A stretch of DNA of 64,000 bases from Rhynchonema sp. JSB1_4 (GCA_030248065.1 JASAMV010005413.1:19926-83925), one strand, 5' to 3'; counted from the first letter of the stretch, positions 41,134 through 54,239 are shown. Numbers and translations: made by a program. The notes: a model not told the origin generated them from the sequence alone.

Positions 41134-41775
41134 GTGGAGCTTCGCCGCCCCTCGGTTTGGCGCGCTCTATTTTTGTATCTTCATGTGGCTCCGACGTCAC
41201 TCACAAGTTGCATTATTGTGTTTGTTTCTCTGTTCATTCAGTCCGTTTTTGCTTGTGCGATACTTGTCACGCGGACCAAAAGCGAATAAAGAATTTTCAA
41301 GAAGTGTACACACAAATATACCATTGGATCGACTTTTTTGTTGCTTCTGGCAAATATTAACTTCAAAATAACCACAGTGGGATTTGTCTGGAGGTGATGG
41401 GTCGTCCTGTTAGGCTCGTATTTGATACATTTTTGTTGTGCACCCTAGCGGTTTGGTCATGTAGGTGCACCGAAACACACTGCGATGTTTCATTGAAGTG
41501 GCGTGTTAACTCCTAAACTTTCGAGCAACCTACAGTTCGACCCAGCCGAGAACATACTCAGATTGGCAGCTCGGGCATTTCTTGAACTTCAAAAGCCAAC
41601 ATACTGTACATGTACAGTATGTACATGTTTGAAATATCAGTGGATCTACAATGTTTTTTTAATTCGCATAGGCCCAAATGCTCGAAAGCGCCACCACCCC
41701 TGGTGGCGGTAGCGCCCTCATGAATTTGGGCCATTGTGTACGCATACAGGCAGCGAAAGCTAACAGCGTCTCAAT

Positions 41776-42131
41776 GAGATGACAAAACATTTATGGCATT
41801 GACATCTTTGAATGACAAGCATCATGTCGGTACGAAATCTTTTGTCTGTTCTTCGATCTGGTCTCTAACAATTTTTGTTAAAACAAATTTAATTATCTGT
41901 CTGGAAAAATTCTGTGTTATTGTACCAGCGCTTTTCCATTCAGGGAATATTTTGAATGGACTCTTTTAAAGTCATTGTGCGACCAATAACACAGAATTTT
42001 TCCAGACAGATAAATAAATTTGTTTCCAAAACAAATGCTTAGAGACCAGATTGAAGAACAGACAAAAGATTTCGTACCGACATGTTGCTTGTCATTCAAA
42101 GATGTTAATGCAGTAAATGTTTTGTCATCTC
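41776..42131. mobile_element. Foldback element
   Basis: Inverted arms start GAGATGACAAAACAT and end ATGTTTTGTCATCTC, about 160 bp each with small indels. It includes the half-site TCATTGTGCGACCAATA seen in another foldback family. It is intergenic. Confidence 0.75.
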
Positions 42132-42961
42132 ACTTGGGCCTTTGTGTCACGCTCATCGTGTTCAAGCAATTCGATCGTGATAGCGTCAAAAATGTTTTGG
42201 CAAAAACAAAAATTATAAAAAATTGGCAAAAACAATTTAAATGATCCTCAGCGAGACGTGCTTGACCATTCAGAATTTTTTTTTAAATGGATTCTAGTAG
42301 GTTCATTGTGCCACCAATATCCAACGCAATAGGGCCCCCTTACTGTATGTACAAATGGATTGGAAGTTGTTGATCATTCCAGAGGTTTGTTTTTGTGGCA
42401 GACTTCTAAATAGACAGCCTCGCTCTGTAATTTAACGCGGTCGTTATCGAAAACACATGCTTAAAGTATCACCCATAGGGACAATTAGTCTAGTTATACA
42501 ATACATCAGGTGCTTCTGCTTTGGCAGCGCAAGTTAGTCAAAATATACTTCCGTGAAATCTGGCCAGCGGTGAAAAAATATAAGGTTCCCGCCATTCGGA
42601 AAGTATCCGACTGAGCTTCATTACAGTACCTTGGCACGGAGCACAAACCGAAATTTCCGGTTCCACGGATCCAAAGCATGACTTGCATAAATTGTGTTTG
42701 GGGTCACGTGCCTACGTACCGTTCTGATTGACCTAATGAAATATCTTTGTCTGTTCGCTTACTACCACAAGGCGGCACGGTGAAGTCATTGATGTAAGCT
42801 ATACATGTGGGTCAAGGGGGTGCTCGTTACGCTCAAACCGTAAACACCCTGAAAGTAGATCGCCCTATACATATTTCTTTCAACTGTTTCAATTTCTATC
42901 AGATTTCTTTCAGCCCATGTGAAACCATTAAAACGAGCACCTATACCCGTGTGAACCAAGC

Positions 42962-43672
42962 ATGTCCAACGCAACTGTCACCCCCGACGAGGCCACTGGC
43001 CCATTGCATCTGACCACGGCCGCGGCCATCACCGCGGTGGTACTGTACTCGCTGATAACGATAATGGCCATTGGCGGCAATTCAATTGTGGTCTTCATCA
43101 TTCTACGATTCGTCCGACTGCGCACGCCAACCAACTTGTTGATCATGAACTTAGCGCTATCCGACTTGCTGATGGCCGCCGTGTGCATACCGTTCACTTA
43201 TTGGTCAGTGATGTGGATCACACAAGAATTTTTGTGTCCCTTTCTCTCTGATTCACTCTTATGGCAAGTATGACCAGGAGATCTGAGCAGAAAGCAGTTA
43301 ACCATATCGGAGCGTTTTTGCTCCGCTTTATACTGTACATTCTGCTCCGTCTTGGATCAGAGCTGTCCCGCCCGAGAGGGTTGAACTTCCGTTCCCGGAG
43401 AAGGAACCATAACAGTTTTTGTTTGATAGCGTCGGGAAGCCTACACATGCATACAGTATTTGTATAAGTGTAATGTATATGTACCAGGTGTGCAAGGCTG
43501 CATCCTGATGCTCTTCACGCCAGCTATGAACCAGCACATGACTTTTTTAATTGCAGGACCAACCTAATCCTCCCTAACTGGCCGTTCGGTGGCTTCGCGT
43601 GCACGGCCATACATTTCGCACAAACGTGCGCAGTCATGCTCAGCTCGTACACGCTCGTCGCGATCAGGTTGG

Positions 43673-43707
<35 letters not shown>

Positions 43708-46700
43708 CAAACATGCTTTTTTGTCAATTATAGCAAAATTCCGGAAAGCCTGTAGACTGGAAGTCTGCAAGCTAGCGCAATGTGTAGCGCTGTGGCGTGT
43801 AAAGCAGTGTGTGTCTGCACGGATGCATGGGTGTATAAGTGGAACTGTGAGCCGCAGCCGGACCGCGTTGCTGTAGCTCAGTTGGTCGAGCAACTGGCTA
43901 TCCAGGCCTGGTGGCTGGGAGGTTTCGAGTCCTTCCGGAAGCAAACGCTAGGTGTGGCGGCTCAGAGTTCACAACCCATTGTAGTATTGTGTGAGCGTTC
44001 ACTTTAATTGGACGACAGTGAATCATGTAGTACGTCGTTGACGGCGAGCTTAGGTTGAATCCGGAAATCGGAATCCGGAAATATTTCCGGAAAACGCAGT
44101 ATTTTTGCATGTAAATTTTTGCGTTTTCCGGAAATATTTCCGGAGCCCAGAAATGTTTTGCGCTTTTACATGCAAATTATTTCCGAGTTCCGGATTCCGG
44201 ATTTAACCTTAGTTCGTCCTGAGAGGAACATGTTACCGCCCTGTAAAAAGAGCTGTGGTCTTTCGGCTTCTTTGTTGAAGCGGAATGGTTCGGCAAATAT
44301 GGCAAACAATTCCCCCGGCAAGTTCCATTCCAGTTTCGACCGTATGTTCGCCGTTCTGTTCCCGCTGAATCTCCGACTCAGACTCACGCACCAAAAGGCG
44401 AACTTTGTGATCGTCATAGTTTGGCTGATCGGCATGATCATATCGGCGCCGTTGTTGCTCTATCAACGACTTGAACCGCTGCCGCCCGACAACAGCACGT
44501 TCGTCTGCACCGAAGTCTGGGGACCACAGGTCGGTGTCGGGTGAAATATTGTTGTAAGTTTCTAAATTCGTTGCCTCATGCATTTTAACAAACGCAGGGA
44601 AACTCCCGTTCGAAGTCGAGTCAGGCAACAAGCTGAACACACAGTCAACAAGCCACGCAGCTGACACACACAGCTTGCGTGACTGAAACATTCGAAACGC
44701 ACTCGGAGCCAGCTGCGTGGCTTTGTTGACTGTGTGTGTGTTGAGCTTGTTGCCGGCCTCGACTTCAAATGGGAGTTTCCCTGCGTCGCTGTAAAAATGC
44801 ATGAGGCAGCGAAATTGGAATTTTACCATCGCGTTCGGCGACCGTGTTGCTGCGCGATAGATTCTGCATCATCGCTGGAGATGGAAATGTTTACCTCGTG
44901 AACTTTGGGAGTGTACGCTGACAAGGGATGACATGCCTCAGTTATCCTGGATGGCAGTGGCCGTGTCGGCAATGTACATAGTAGATCATCACCCAACGGG
45001 TTGTTTGGAGCCATACGTTACAATCTATCAAATAACCATATCTCATCTGCGATGGATTTCATTTTGCCAAGATGATACATCAACTTGATGGTATATTATC
45101 CAAACATGAGGGCGTAGTACAGTATGTCAGTTATGGTCTAAATCAATCCGACACTTTCCAGGCGGGTGCCATATACGGTCATACCCTGCTGTTGCTGCAG
45201 TACATCTTCCCGCTGTGTGCACTGATCGTAACGTATGGTGTGATTGTGGTGCATCTCTGGCGGTCGGGAGCGCCGGGCGGTGACGAAAATCGAAGCATCG
45301 CGCTCGAACGGAAAGAGAATGTGAAAAGGGTACGTTAGTTTGCCGAATTGTGTTGATTGTTTCTTGAAACGATGGACAGATGATAGATTACGAACTCACC
45401 CGTGACCTCAAAAAACAAGACCACCTTTATGTAATAACAACAACTTGCGCAATATATTACGAAGGCACGAGCTGAAGCATCGGGTATGCATAATCTTTAT
45501 ACCGATATTGTAAACACCCTGCACAATCAGCAACCAAGCTTACGGTAGCTTCAGCGCTGGGCAATATTGCTTAGCAAGCATAATCAATAAAGCAATAAAT
45601 AAGCAATATTTCGCAGATCGTTGTTACCTTTGCACCGGTGAGCAGTATAGGGTTCGCGCTGAACTTTTTCTGGGGGAAACAGCCGATTTCCTAGGGAAAT
45701 GGGCTATTCCTGCTCAAACCTGCCGAGCCGAACCGGATTCGAGTGTTGACACATGACACGCAGCCATAGAGTACGGACAAAACAGCGCTTAGGCGGGGTT
45801 TGGCGTGTGGTCAGGCTTGGGACTAGGCCTAAGATTAGGCCTGGGCTTAGGGTCTCAGCAAATATCCATATAAGTGAAGCTGCTGTCTTTCGAAAACCGC
45901 TGTTTTTGGGCCCCCGTTTTTTTGTCTGTGACACGTGGCCATAGTCAGCTCCAACGGGTGGTGATGCAGCCATAATCACGCATGATTGAGTGTGTAATAA
46001 TGCCGGGGTGAGCGCCCGAGACCGGATCGCTCCAATCCGAAAATAATGCAAAAATTCAAAATTCCAGATGATCCCCATGATGATCCTGGTGTCGTTCCTC
46101 TACGGCGCATGCTGGCTGCCGCAAAACCTGCTGATCAACGTTTTCTTCCCGGCGATTCCAAATCTGGACAATTCCCGCTACATCTTCTACATCTACTGGG
46201 CGGTTCATATTACCGCAATGTTCCATTCGACCGTTAATCCGGTGATCTATTTCTGGAAAAATCTACGATTTCGCGCCGGTTTCATCTACGTGTTCCACGT
46301 GTTCCGGATCGTCAAATACGACAGTGCGCATCAAGCAGAACTGGAACCGGGTGCAAGATCGGATTTGAGTTTTGCCGCGCAACAGAAACGTCTGGTCGCT
46401 GCGAGACAGGCCGAGCAGAGGTTGAAGACTTATCGGTGGGTGCGGTACATGAGATTAATACCTTAAAATGAGTGCATTTTAGTTTGGTATAGAAGGTCTT
46501 TTATTTTACAATGAGACCCCACGTGCTGGGGGAAATTTTCCAACAAGATCCACCACGTTTATGCGACGTAATTGCGGAAAAAATGACAAGAATTGGTAAG
46601 AATGGCAGGAAAAAAATGGCATGAGCATAAGCCAAAGCGTTAGCGCCTCATTCGTGGATCTTGCATACGTATCTGACGATGATGACTGCATTAAATAAAG

Positions 46701-47365
46701 GTTACGTTGATGCAAATCTAAAACATGAGTGACCGTTCCGATAAGCAGGAGCTTTGAGCCATTTTACACCATCGTGTCAACCAATGCTCGTTCTGACGGG
46801 CCCTCGTCAGAAGCGAAGCTGTCACAGTCTATGGTGCGACGGTTCAGGCCCGGCCATGCAGGCCCGGTCGATTCAGGCCCGGCTGGAGCCTAGGCCTAAG
46901 CCTATAAATGGGTCAAATCTGCTGGGCCAGAATCGGCCGGACCTGAAAAAACTGGGCCTGAAGAGGTCGGGCCTGAACTTCCGGGCCTGAAAAGTAGCGG
47001 AATAGTCACAGACTACTCGTAGAGTCTCCTCGTCTGTGAGTGACCATCTAGAATGTTCACCTGCTCAGGCGTCACGCACCGAAACAGCACTACATAGGTG
47101 TGCCCTCAAAACATGTTTACAAAACAACAACGTTTACCATTCCAGGGACCCAACGACAAAGACATCATCGGTCACTCCGCCGAGCGTCAAACAGTCGTTG
47201 CTGGTGAATGATAATAACGAGCCAAGTAACCACGCGTTTGTCAATCCCGCTGCTGCACTCAACAACAACACTCCGATGCACGCACTCGTTGAAACATCGC
47301 TCAGCCAGGATAATAATGGCGCCACTGTTGATGATAGTACTGAAATGGTGACTGTGACTGTGTGA
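42962..47365 (+). CDS. Class A (rhodopsin-like) peptide-type GPCR, six exons, 434 aa
   Basis: Exons 42962-43203, 43557-43667, 44334-44529, 45162-45329, 46068-46435 and 47146-47365 join in frame (1305 nt, stop TGA). TM1 carries GGNSIVV, TM2 carries NLALSDLLMA, and the TM3 start is WPFGGFAC, with the conserved Cys of the extracellular disulfide. The end of TM3 is SFDRM (residues 118-122), a DRY variant. TM6 carries CWLPQN (254-259). TM7 carries NPVIY (296-300), followed by KNLRFRAGF. These features fit the neuropeptide Y / RYamide / tachykinin receptor group acting at the plasma membrane; the ligand cannot be read from sequence. The cytosolic tail of about 115 residues is Asn/Ser/Thr-rich. An NGT-type glycosylation site (NAT) lies at residues 3-5. 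A CAG acceptor at 42911-42913 in the 5' UTR may be a cis or trans splice site. Introns contain a tRNA-like element and two foldbacks. Confidence 0.9.
43668..43706 (+). repeat. (TTG)n microsatellite at a splice donor
   Basis: About ten TTG units start five bases after the GT donor of GPCR intron 2. Confidence 0.9.
43867..43943 (+). ncRNA. tRNA-like element, copy 3 (degenerate)
   Basis: It lies in the second intron of the GPCR gene. It is the same element with a weaker acceptor stem and a short deletion in the T arm. The outer helix is kept in changed form: TGAGCCGC (43848-43855) with GCGGCTCA (43957-43964). Confidence 0.55.
44046..44220. repeat. CCGGAA-rich foldback, copy 2
   Basis: Same family as 584-744, in intron 2 of the GPCR gene, ending about 110 bp before exon 3. 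Confidence 0.72.
44565..44827. mobile_element. Foldback, GCCTCATGCATTTTTAC family
   Basis: A 260-bp near-palindrome, better preserved than the copy at 10012-10200. It lies in intron 3 of the GPCR gene, about 40 bp after the exon 3 donor. Confidence 0.8.
46841..46995. repeat. Dispersed GGCCCGG/CCGGGCC-rich repeat
   Basis: One of about five copies (others 9137-9265, 48495-48620, 57030-57140; fragment 22307-22340). It combines TTCAGGCCCGGCC and CAGCATATTTGACCCATTTA with telomere-like GGCCTAGGCT. No target duplication was identified. Confidence 0.65.
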
Positions 47366-49546
47366 TTTCTTATTAGGAGTGATAGATACACCGTCTGTGA
47401 AAACATGCAATCATTGTGCAGGGTCCATCCACAACGAGCCTTGACCCTGGTTATCATACCATGATTGTATCAAGTTTGATGATCATTTTGATGATCAATT
47501 CGGGTGCGGGCAGGATTTGCGTTTCTGACCATCTAGCTAAAGCTGGTATGTTCCCAACGGTGTAGCAAGAACTGGGTGTGAAGCTCGCTCGATGGCTGGG
47601 CCTGTGTAAGTTTCGGTGAGTTCAGGGTCACATATGATTGGAACCGGAACATTATTGGATCGGCAGTGTAAACATTGAACATTGACTGATGTTTAGCGTG
47701 GAACGTTTCAAATTTGTGCCGAACTACTTCACGCCGTGTCTACGACCTTCACACCCAGCTCCTGTTTACACCGTTTCGAAAATTCTAGCCTTTTGCCCAA
47801 ATCCATCTGTTATGTCGCGTCTGTTCTGCGTTGTTCTCTGTTGCAATCCAAAGTCCACATATTCAATATTGGACGAAATCTAATCTGAACCGGGAGTCAT
47901 CATTAACTTTGGTTGCTTCACTCCACGTTCCCTTTCGGTGAATTTATTGCCCCAATTCAAATGTTCAACAACCGTCGCAGGAAACCGCCGTTTGGAGTTT
48001 GAAAAGTGTCATGATTTGTGCAATACATAATGCGAATAAAAGTGCATGCGTGCACGTTTTTTGCATTTGTGTTTTGTTGTTCTACACGGGATCATAATGT
48101 GACGAAAGTTTGTCACAAATTTCAAACGCGAGCAGCGCAACTTTAAATTTTATTATTGCCGCGTGTCGAAAACGACCGCGTGTGCGTTTGATGAATTTAT
48201 GTTTGTATTTAATTCATTCATAACTTCATTGACCTGTTCATTTAACGACTGTCACTATTTTCAAATGCGGAAATGAGAAAAAGATCTGCTCTCTAAACTA
48301 GTATACATAAACACACACCATGTGGACTGTTGCATGGAGGTTATGCGAAAACACATGCAACTTACAAAATAATCGAGCGTTTAGGTACAGGTTCGGACCT
48401 GGTGTCGAACTTTGTAATCAGCACCACGTCTGATCCGGTCCGGGGCCATCTTAGGCGGTTGGTCACTTTGTTACATCACCTGTACCACTGAGGATTATTT
48501 CAGGCCCAGTTTTTCAGGCCAGGCCGATTCAGCATATTTGAACCATTTATAGGCTTAGGCTTAGGCACCAGTCGGGCCTGAATGGCCGGGCCTGAACCTG
48601 TGCCCCGGGACTGAACCGTCGCACAAAAACTGAGGATGCAATGTGTTCACCTAACTTGCCCGCCGGACAACAATTAAGGAAATATGATACAACTACAGTA
48701 ATAGGAAATATTTCTGCCAAGGACGGTGGATACGTAGCTTCTTTCTTATTATTATAACATGATAATTAGTAAGCATGCAGACCAGTTTTCGGTCCGGGAT
48801 CGAAGCGTCGATCTAATTTGGCGATCAAATGTGGCTTGATTTAGGACTTATCATGATGTTTCAAAAAGGACGAAACTTGGGAGCACACTTACCAAACAAA
48901 TTCTGGTTTCACTTAATTTGCAAATACATTCTTGACCAAGTGATTAAATTCCATTTTTGTGCGCAGAGTTCCGAATAGACCTGCCCGATCGTCAAGTTTC
49001 ACATCACGCACACCGGGCGGCAGCAATAAAACAACAGAAAAAATGTTTGCTCGTAAACCTATCTCTGAGAACATGACCAGACATGTTTTGGCGCCACGAC
49101 AAATTATATGCAAAAATTGTTTTCTTTAAACTCGTACACAACACATCTTAAAATTTTCCTCCACCCAGCTGCATAGTGTGAAGCGAAATTATGAATGAAA
49201 ATTGATACAGCGTACGACACAGGCAACGCGCTTTTTCTCAATGAATTTAGTGATGCGAGTGAGCGAAAGTAAAGCGAGCCCAGTTTCTGATGCCTGTGAA
49301 CATAAAGGCAAACTACGCCAACATGAGCTCGATTTCGCAGCTGGCAGAATGGTGAAACATTCTGACGTTGCTGCTGATTTGGGAAATGTTACACGTTGAA
49401 GAATACAAGACGGAGCATGATGATTTTCTCTTTCTATTCGTTTTGAATACACACAACCTTCGAAATCGGGCTCGTGTTGGTGTAGTTTGCCTATACATAC
49501 ACAAATAGCCCAAAGTTGTAGCTGCCAAAGTCGTTATTCATGAAAA
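47366..49546. other. Intergenic between GPCR and protease genes
   Basis: It contains a GGCCCGG-type repeat (48495-48620) and a 190-bp MITE (49303-49495). No coding exon was seen. An AATAAA-like signal (GAATAAAA near 48034) is too far from the GPCR stop to assign. Confidence 0.6.
49303..49495. repeat. 190-bp MITE family, copy 5
   Basis: Same family, ending about 50 bp upstream of the serine protease start codon. Confidence 0.8.
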
Positions 49547-52500
49547 ATGTCATTGCCGAATTTCAACGTTCTTCTACGGTTTTTCACCCTGAATACTGTC
49601 GTCATTCTGCTTGTATCACACGGCACGGTGGCAGCGCGTAAGTCTCCGTTGCTGAGAAAAATAAGCGATTTTTATTCAAAAAGCTGCTTCATAGAGAGAG
49701 ACCATAGGGGTGGACAAACGTACAGTATATGTACCATATCACTACCGTATAACTCATGTACCGTATGGTATCATATCACTAGTGCAACGGGTCATCATCA
49801 CTGCCGGAGCGCCATGGAAGCACATGTGCACCTAAAATGTCATTTATCTGCAATGACCAGGTGTACCTACATTTGCACAGACATTTTTTTCGCAAAGCAT
49901 GCAACCCAGTTCGTTTGTCCCTTCGTAACCCATCCTCCATGCTGGCGTGTTCGGGCACCTGAGGCGCACATGGTGTCCATCGGTGTGGGAACAGGGTGTA
50001 CAAAAACCAAAAAAAGGTGATGGTGCATTTCGCATTTCAACCAGGAATCAAATGTCGTGTCACGCGCAACATCTATGAACGCGGCCTGAACACGTGCTAT
50101 CGGCGTGCGTTCGACTACGTGTGCACCACCGATGATGGTTGTGCGTACAGTTGTGATCGGGACGGACGCTGGTACACCAAGAGGACACAATGTCGCGATC
50201 CAATGGGTGAGGTGGTACTTGTAGATTTGTTAACAGTCTTTTAAATTGAACTTAACAGTGCACTACGCGGCAGCCATCTTTGACTGGAATCGAATGGAAT
50301 CATCTGCATTTTTAGATGTTAATCATTGCAGGTACATGGATACCTTACTGCAGCTGCACAAGGTTTAGATTATTTTAGTCATGAATGAAAAGTCGTGGCA
50401 TCCATAGGATACGTCAGGCCTGCGTGGCACACTACACAAACACTTTTTTCCACATATTTTTGACGCCACTGATGATTCAGATCTCGAAAAGCAACAGCAA
50501 GAGCTGATCGCGACCAAGTCGCTCACATGCGGCACCACACCCAACGAACCGACGCTCAATTCTCGACGGAGGAAACGCCTGATCGGTAATCAGCTAACTT
50601 TTAGCATCGAGGGGTGTGGGTACAGTCTCAAAATGGGAAGGAGGCGGTCTGACAGCCGATTTATGTGTGGGTGTACCGTGTATGTTGGTGATGATGGAGC
50701 ACCGGTCTCGACATCATCGTAGAAGGTGCTCGTCACAGTAGGGAAACAACCTGGTTTACACTGATTGGAACAAATGCGCTAATTTTGTCACAGACAGTTA
50801 ACGAATCAAACCGATCAAAAACCGATCAGATCGATCAAACCAAGCCAAAAAAAATGAAATATGACAAACGAAACTTACGATTTGTTCCCCGTCCATTGCA
50901 GACGGTTATGCATCCGTCCGTCACAGCTGGCCGTGGCAAGTGCTCGTGACCACGTGGCGTGGCCGATGGTGTGGCGGAGTGATCATTGATCGAACGCATG
51001 TGCTAACTGCGGCACACTGCGTTAATAGTTGGTCGGTCTTGATGTTTTTGACCGTTTCACTGGTGCGGTTGCGTTTGGAGCTAATTGGGTGCTGACATCT
51101 TTGCTGCAGTTATGTCACTGCACACGATCAGACACATCGACAAGTACCGCTGCTCGATTCAGTCAGTATTTGTCGCACAATGAGTAAATCAGAATTCATC
51201 TACCCTAGTTTTCAGCTACTTGAGTTTTTGACAAGACATTTTCACCTGAAAACAATCCTGCAGCGCACCCAGGTTCATACAGTTGTGAAACATTTTGGTG
51301 ATTGCGTGGCTTGTGTCTGATCGCGCAACGCACGTCATTACCTCCCCCTTCTCGATTCAGAAAAAAGTATGACCAATGTGCGACTAGTACACAGGGTTGG
51401 GCAAAAAAAACGACGGCGTTTTTTCTTAACAAAAAACGACGTTTTTTTAAAAAAAAACGCCTGGGTCGTTTTTCGTTTTTTTTAATCCTGAATTTCCTTG
51501 ATTTTTCCCTTATTTTTCAGGGAAAGTGCCCTGATTATCAAGGAAAATCAATTTCTTTGTCCCATTTTTTTCAAAAAATTTTCGACCAATTTTTACTTTG
51601 TCGAGATACGTCGATATACGGCGTTTGACTTTCAGTGATGACCCCGGCCAAAGTTGGTCCCACGATGCGGGTCTGATATGGGATCTTAGCAACTCGCTAG
51701 AAAAGGGTTGAAACCTGTTTATTTTGCCTCAGAACACATAGAATGACTTCATTTAACCACGTTTTCTTCCCAACATGAGCGTTTTCCAATTTTTTTGGGG
51801 GCATATTTTGGTCATCTGGGCGTTTTAAAAAAACGATTTTTTGAAAAAAAAAACGTTTTTTGCCCAACCCTGCTAGTACATCCAGGCGGCTCAGTTACTG
51901 GACAATAAGTATGCTGTTTCACGAGTTGGGCAGCAAGTTCTTCGGTTGCCGTCCTTTTCGATCTTCTGCTCTCTCTCAGACCGGCGGTGCACCAGGTCAT
52001 CGTCAGTGCGCGCCAGACGACCGCGCGTGACCTACAATAGCACCCAGCGAGCGAGCGAGCGGCGGCAGTTCGCGAAAATCAACACTGCTGCTTCACTTTA
52101 TCCGCACAGTCGCAACAACGTGCGTTGCGTGCGCGTGGTCGTTGGTGTGCACAACCGATGCGCGCGACGGCAACGTTCGCAGACAATCGCTGTCCGACGG
52201 ATGTATCGACACAATAATAGTGGTCTGAATGATATTGCGCGTTAGTTGTGGTCGGTCATCGGTTCAAAGTCTATCAAGTTCATGCAAAGCAGAACCTATA
52301 CACTACCGAATGGCGTTCTTACATAAGGTCAAAGGGACAAAATGGCGTTACATTATTGTCATTCTGGGGCAAGTTCGATGTAGAGAGTCTGGCATTAAAA
52401 GACAAGACTGCGCTCCCACATCCAGCGCGTAAATTGGACACCATTAGTCGGAAGTTGTTTGATCGGAGTAGGATTTGTCCAGTTATTGATGTGGTACAAT

Positions 52501-53921
52501 GCAACCGTTTCGCATCGTCGACAGTAATTTTCTTCAATTATTGCTAAATGAATAATAATGTAAATATGTGTAGGTATATTCCTCAACCACTGTGTTTTCA
52601 TTTCTGTTCATTCTCCACTCCAACATTTCAGTGTTGTCTTTATGGCCGCCACTTGAGTTCTCCGACAGTGTCCAACCGGCGTGTTTGCCCGACGAACCCA
52701 TCCCGCTCGGCACCGACTGTTTTGTGACCGGATGGGGCAGGAATGAAAGTCAGTCGGTGGTTCGATTTGTGAAACTACAGAAGAATATTAAGGAAAACTA
52801 ACAAATCAAAACAATTTGAAATTGAAGTGGGAAACCGTAAGTAGAAAATATGGCATACGTGGATCATAAGAAAGATGTTCTGAAATCATGATCAACCAAT
52901 GAACATCAGGTGGTGTACCGTAATAGTCAGACCATACGTTTATTTGCACAAACCTAAGCTCAGCGACTGTGGTGGCGTCCGTTTGTCTGATTGTTGGGCA
53001 GACGCTCTTCTTCGTTTAAGTAGTAATTTTAGATTTTAGCTCCACTTTTAGCTTGCACCCTGACAAATCACTCTGGATTAAGTTCGAAACGTCGGTTTTT
53101 GAAATGAAAGGGGTACCTAACCTATATCGTCCAAAAATCATGACCATAAATCACGTCCCCAAGGCAATCGGATTTTACAAACAGTTCCCGGTCAGACCGA
53201 TCACAGAAGCGTTATCAAGCAATACCCTTATGGCTTTGAAACATCAATCAGCCAAGATGAGTGCCTTCAGGCGGCTGGACGCCGTGCCATTTGCATCAGG
53301 CGACAATCATTGTGTCGAATGCGACCGTCTGTGATGATATACCGTTTGACGCCGAGAAGAAGCTGTGTGGCAAAGGATATGGGATATCGTCGACTTGCTT
53401 CGTGGGTTTCGTGTGTTTGCTCAGTTCACCCTCTCTATCGTGAAAATGGTGGGATAACCAATACATACATATTTCGGGGATTGTACAGCAAAGTCACATT
53501 GCAGTGGTGGAAGAGAATGTGGTGATGAATGAAAGACAATTCGTCAGATTGTGGTCATTCACAATGAAGAAAGAGAGAAAACCGTACTGTTCAGTTTAGT
53601 GTTCTTCACGTGCACGTTTGAGAATACATACAGTACACATCTGCCTTCGTCCACACACCAGTTAGGTATGCCTCAGCCAAAGCCAAAGCCTAAGCCTAAC
53701 GCTAAGCCTAAGCCTATTGATCTCCATTGATCCAGGGAGACTCCGGCTCGCCGCTCGTCTGCCGGCAAGATGACGGCCGTTGGTTTGTGCACGGCATCGT
53801 GGCCCACGGAAGCGATGCACCCGGACGCAGTCATCGACAATGCATCGCCAGTCCACATGCGTACATGAACGTCAGCTATTATTCGGATTGGATCAGGGAA
53901 TATAGTCGAAGTCATTTGTGA
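49547..53921 (+). CDS. Secreted S1-family serine protease with N-terminal Cys-rich (sushi-like) module, eight exons, 360 aa
   Basis: Exons 49547-49637, 50045-50206, 50481-50585, 50902-51020, 52069-52240, 52632-52748, 53271-53401 and 53736-53921 are phase-consistent (1083 nt, TGA). Residues 1-30 are a signal peptide. Residues 31-84 contain cysteines in a sushi/CCP-like pattern ending in DGRWYTKRTQC. A basic activation site RRRKR|LIDG follows, then WPWQV. The catalytic triad is H158 (TAAHC), D214 (NDIALL) and S302 (GDSGSPL). Position 189 (chymotrypsin numbering) reads Ser, predicting chymotrypsin-like specificity; the usual SWG at 214-216 is AHG. Such modular secreted proteases act in extracellular cascades, a general inference here. 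The start of exon 5 is uncertain because the preceding phase forces acceptor CAG at 52066-52068. Intron 4 holds a foldback with a hAT-like MITE inserted in it. Confidence 0.88.
51177..51391. repeat. Foldback, ATTGGTCGCACAATGAC family, copy 3
   Basis: A diverged copy in intron 4 of the protease gene. Its right end is interrupted by the hAT-like MITE at 51392. Confidence 0.65.
51392..51872. mobile_element. hAT-like MITE, family A, nested in a foldback
   Basis: 481 bp, with perfect duplication CTAGTACA (51384-51391, 51873-51880). It lies in intron 4 of the serine protease gene, inserted at the end of the foldback that begins near 51177. Confidence 0.93.
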
Positions 53922-54239
53922 TATAGATTCACCAGTGGTCGGTAGCAAAGTTTTTTTTGTAAATTGGTTCTGGTGTGGTTCGAAGACTTTGGAGTATGTA
54001 CATATACTTGTGATGAACCGGAACAACTCAGCCACGTTTGTTGCCAACCAGAGGGCGAGCTGTTCGTATTTTTCAGAAATATCTAAAATCAGGGATTGTG
54101 TTTGTAATTATTGTAAATTTCAACAATGTGTTTGCCGGTGTTTTGTGTGTGGAGGCCAGCACGTTCACAGGTTTTTTGTACAGTCGTTGCAAATAATAAG
54201 AATAATAATAATAAGTGCGCACTGATGTCAAACGGTTTG

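Larger units (their letters stand above)
32858..42961. other. 10-kb intergenic region, repeats only
   Basis: Apart from the tRNA-like duplication, two hAT-like MITEs (38469, 40627), small MITEs and a foldback (41776), I see no supported gene. The longest open frame (34927-35550, plus, 207 aa) has no recognisable domain, no splice context and no homologous feature. Minus-strand frames around 35970-36660 look like a decayed coding relic at most. Confidence 0.6.
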
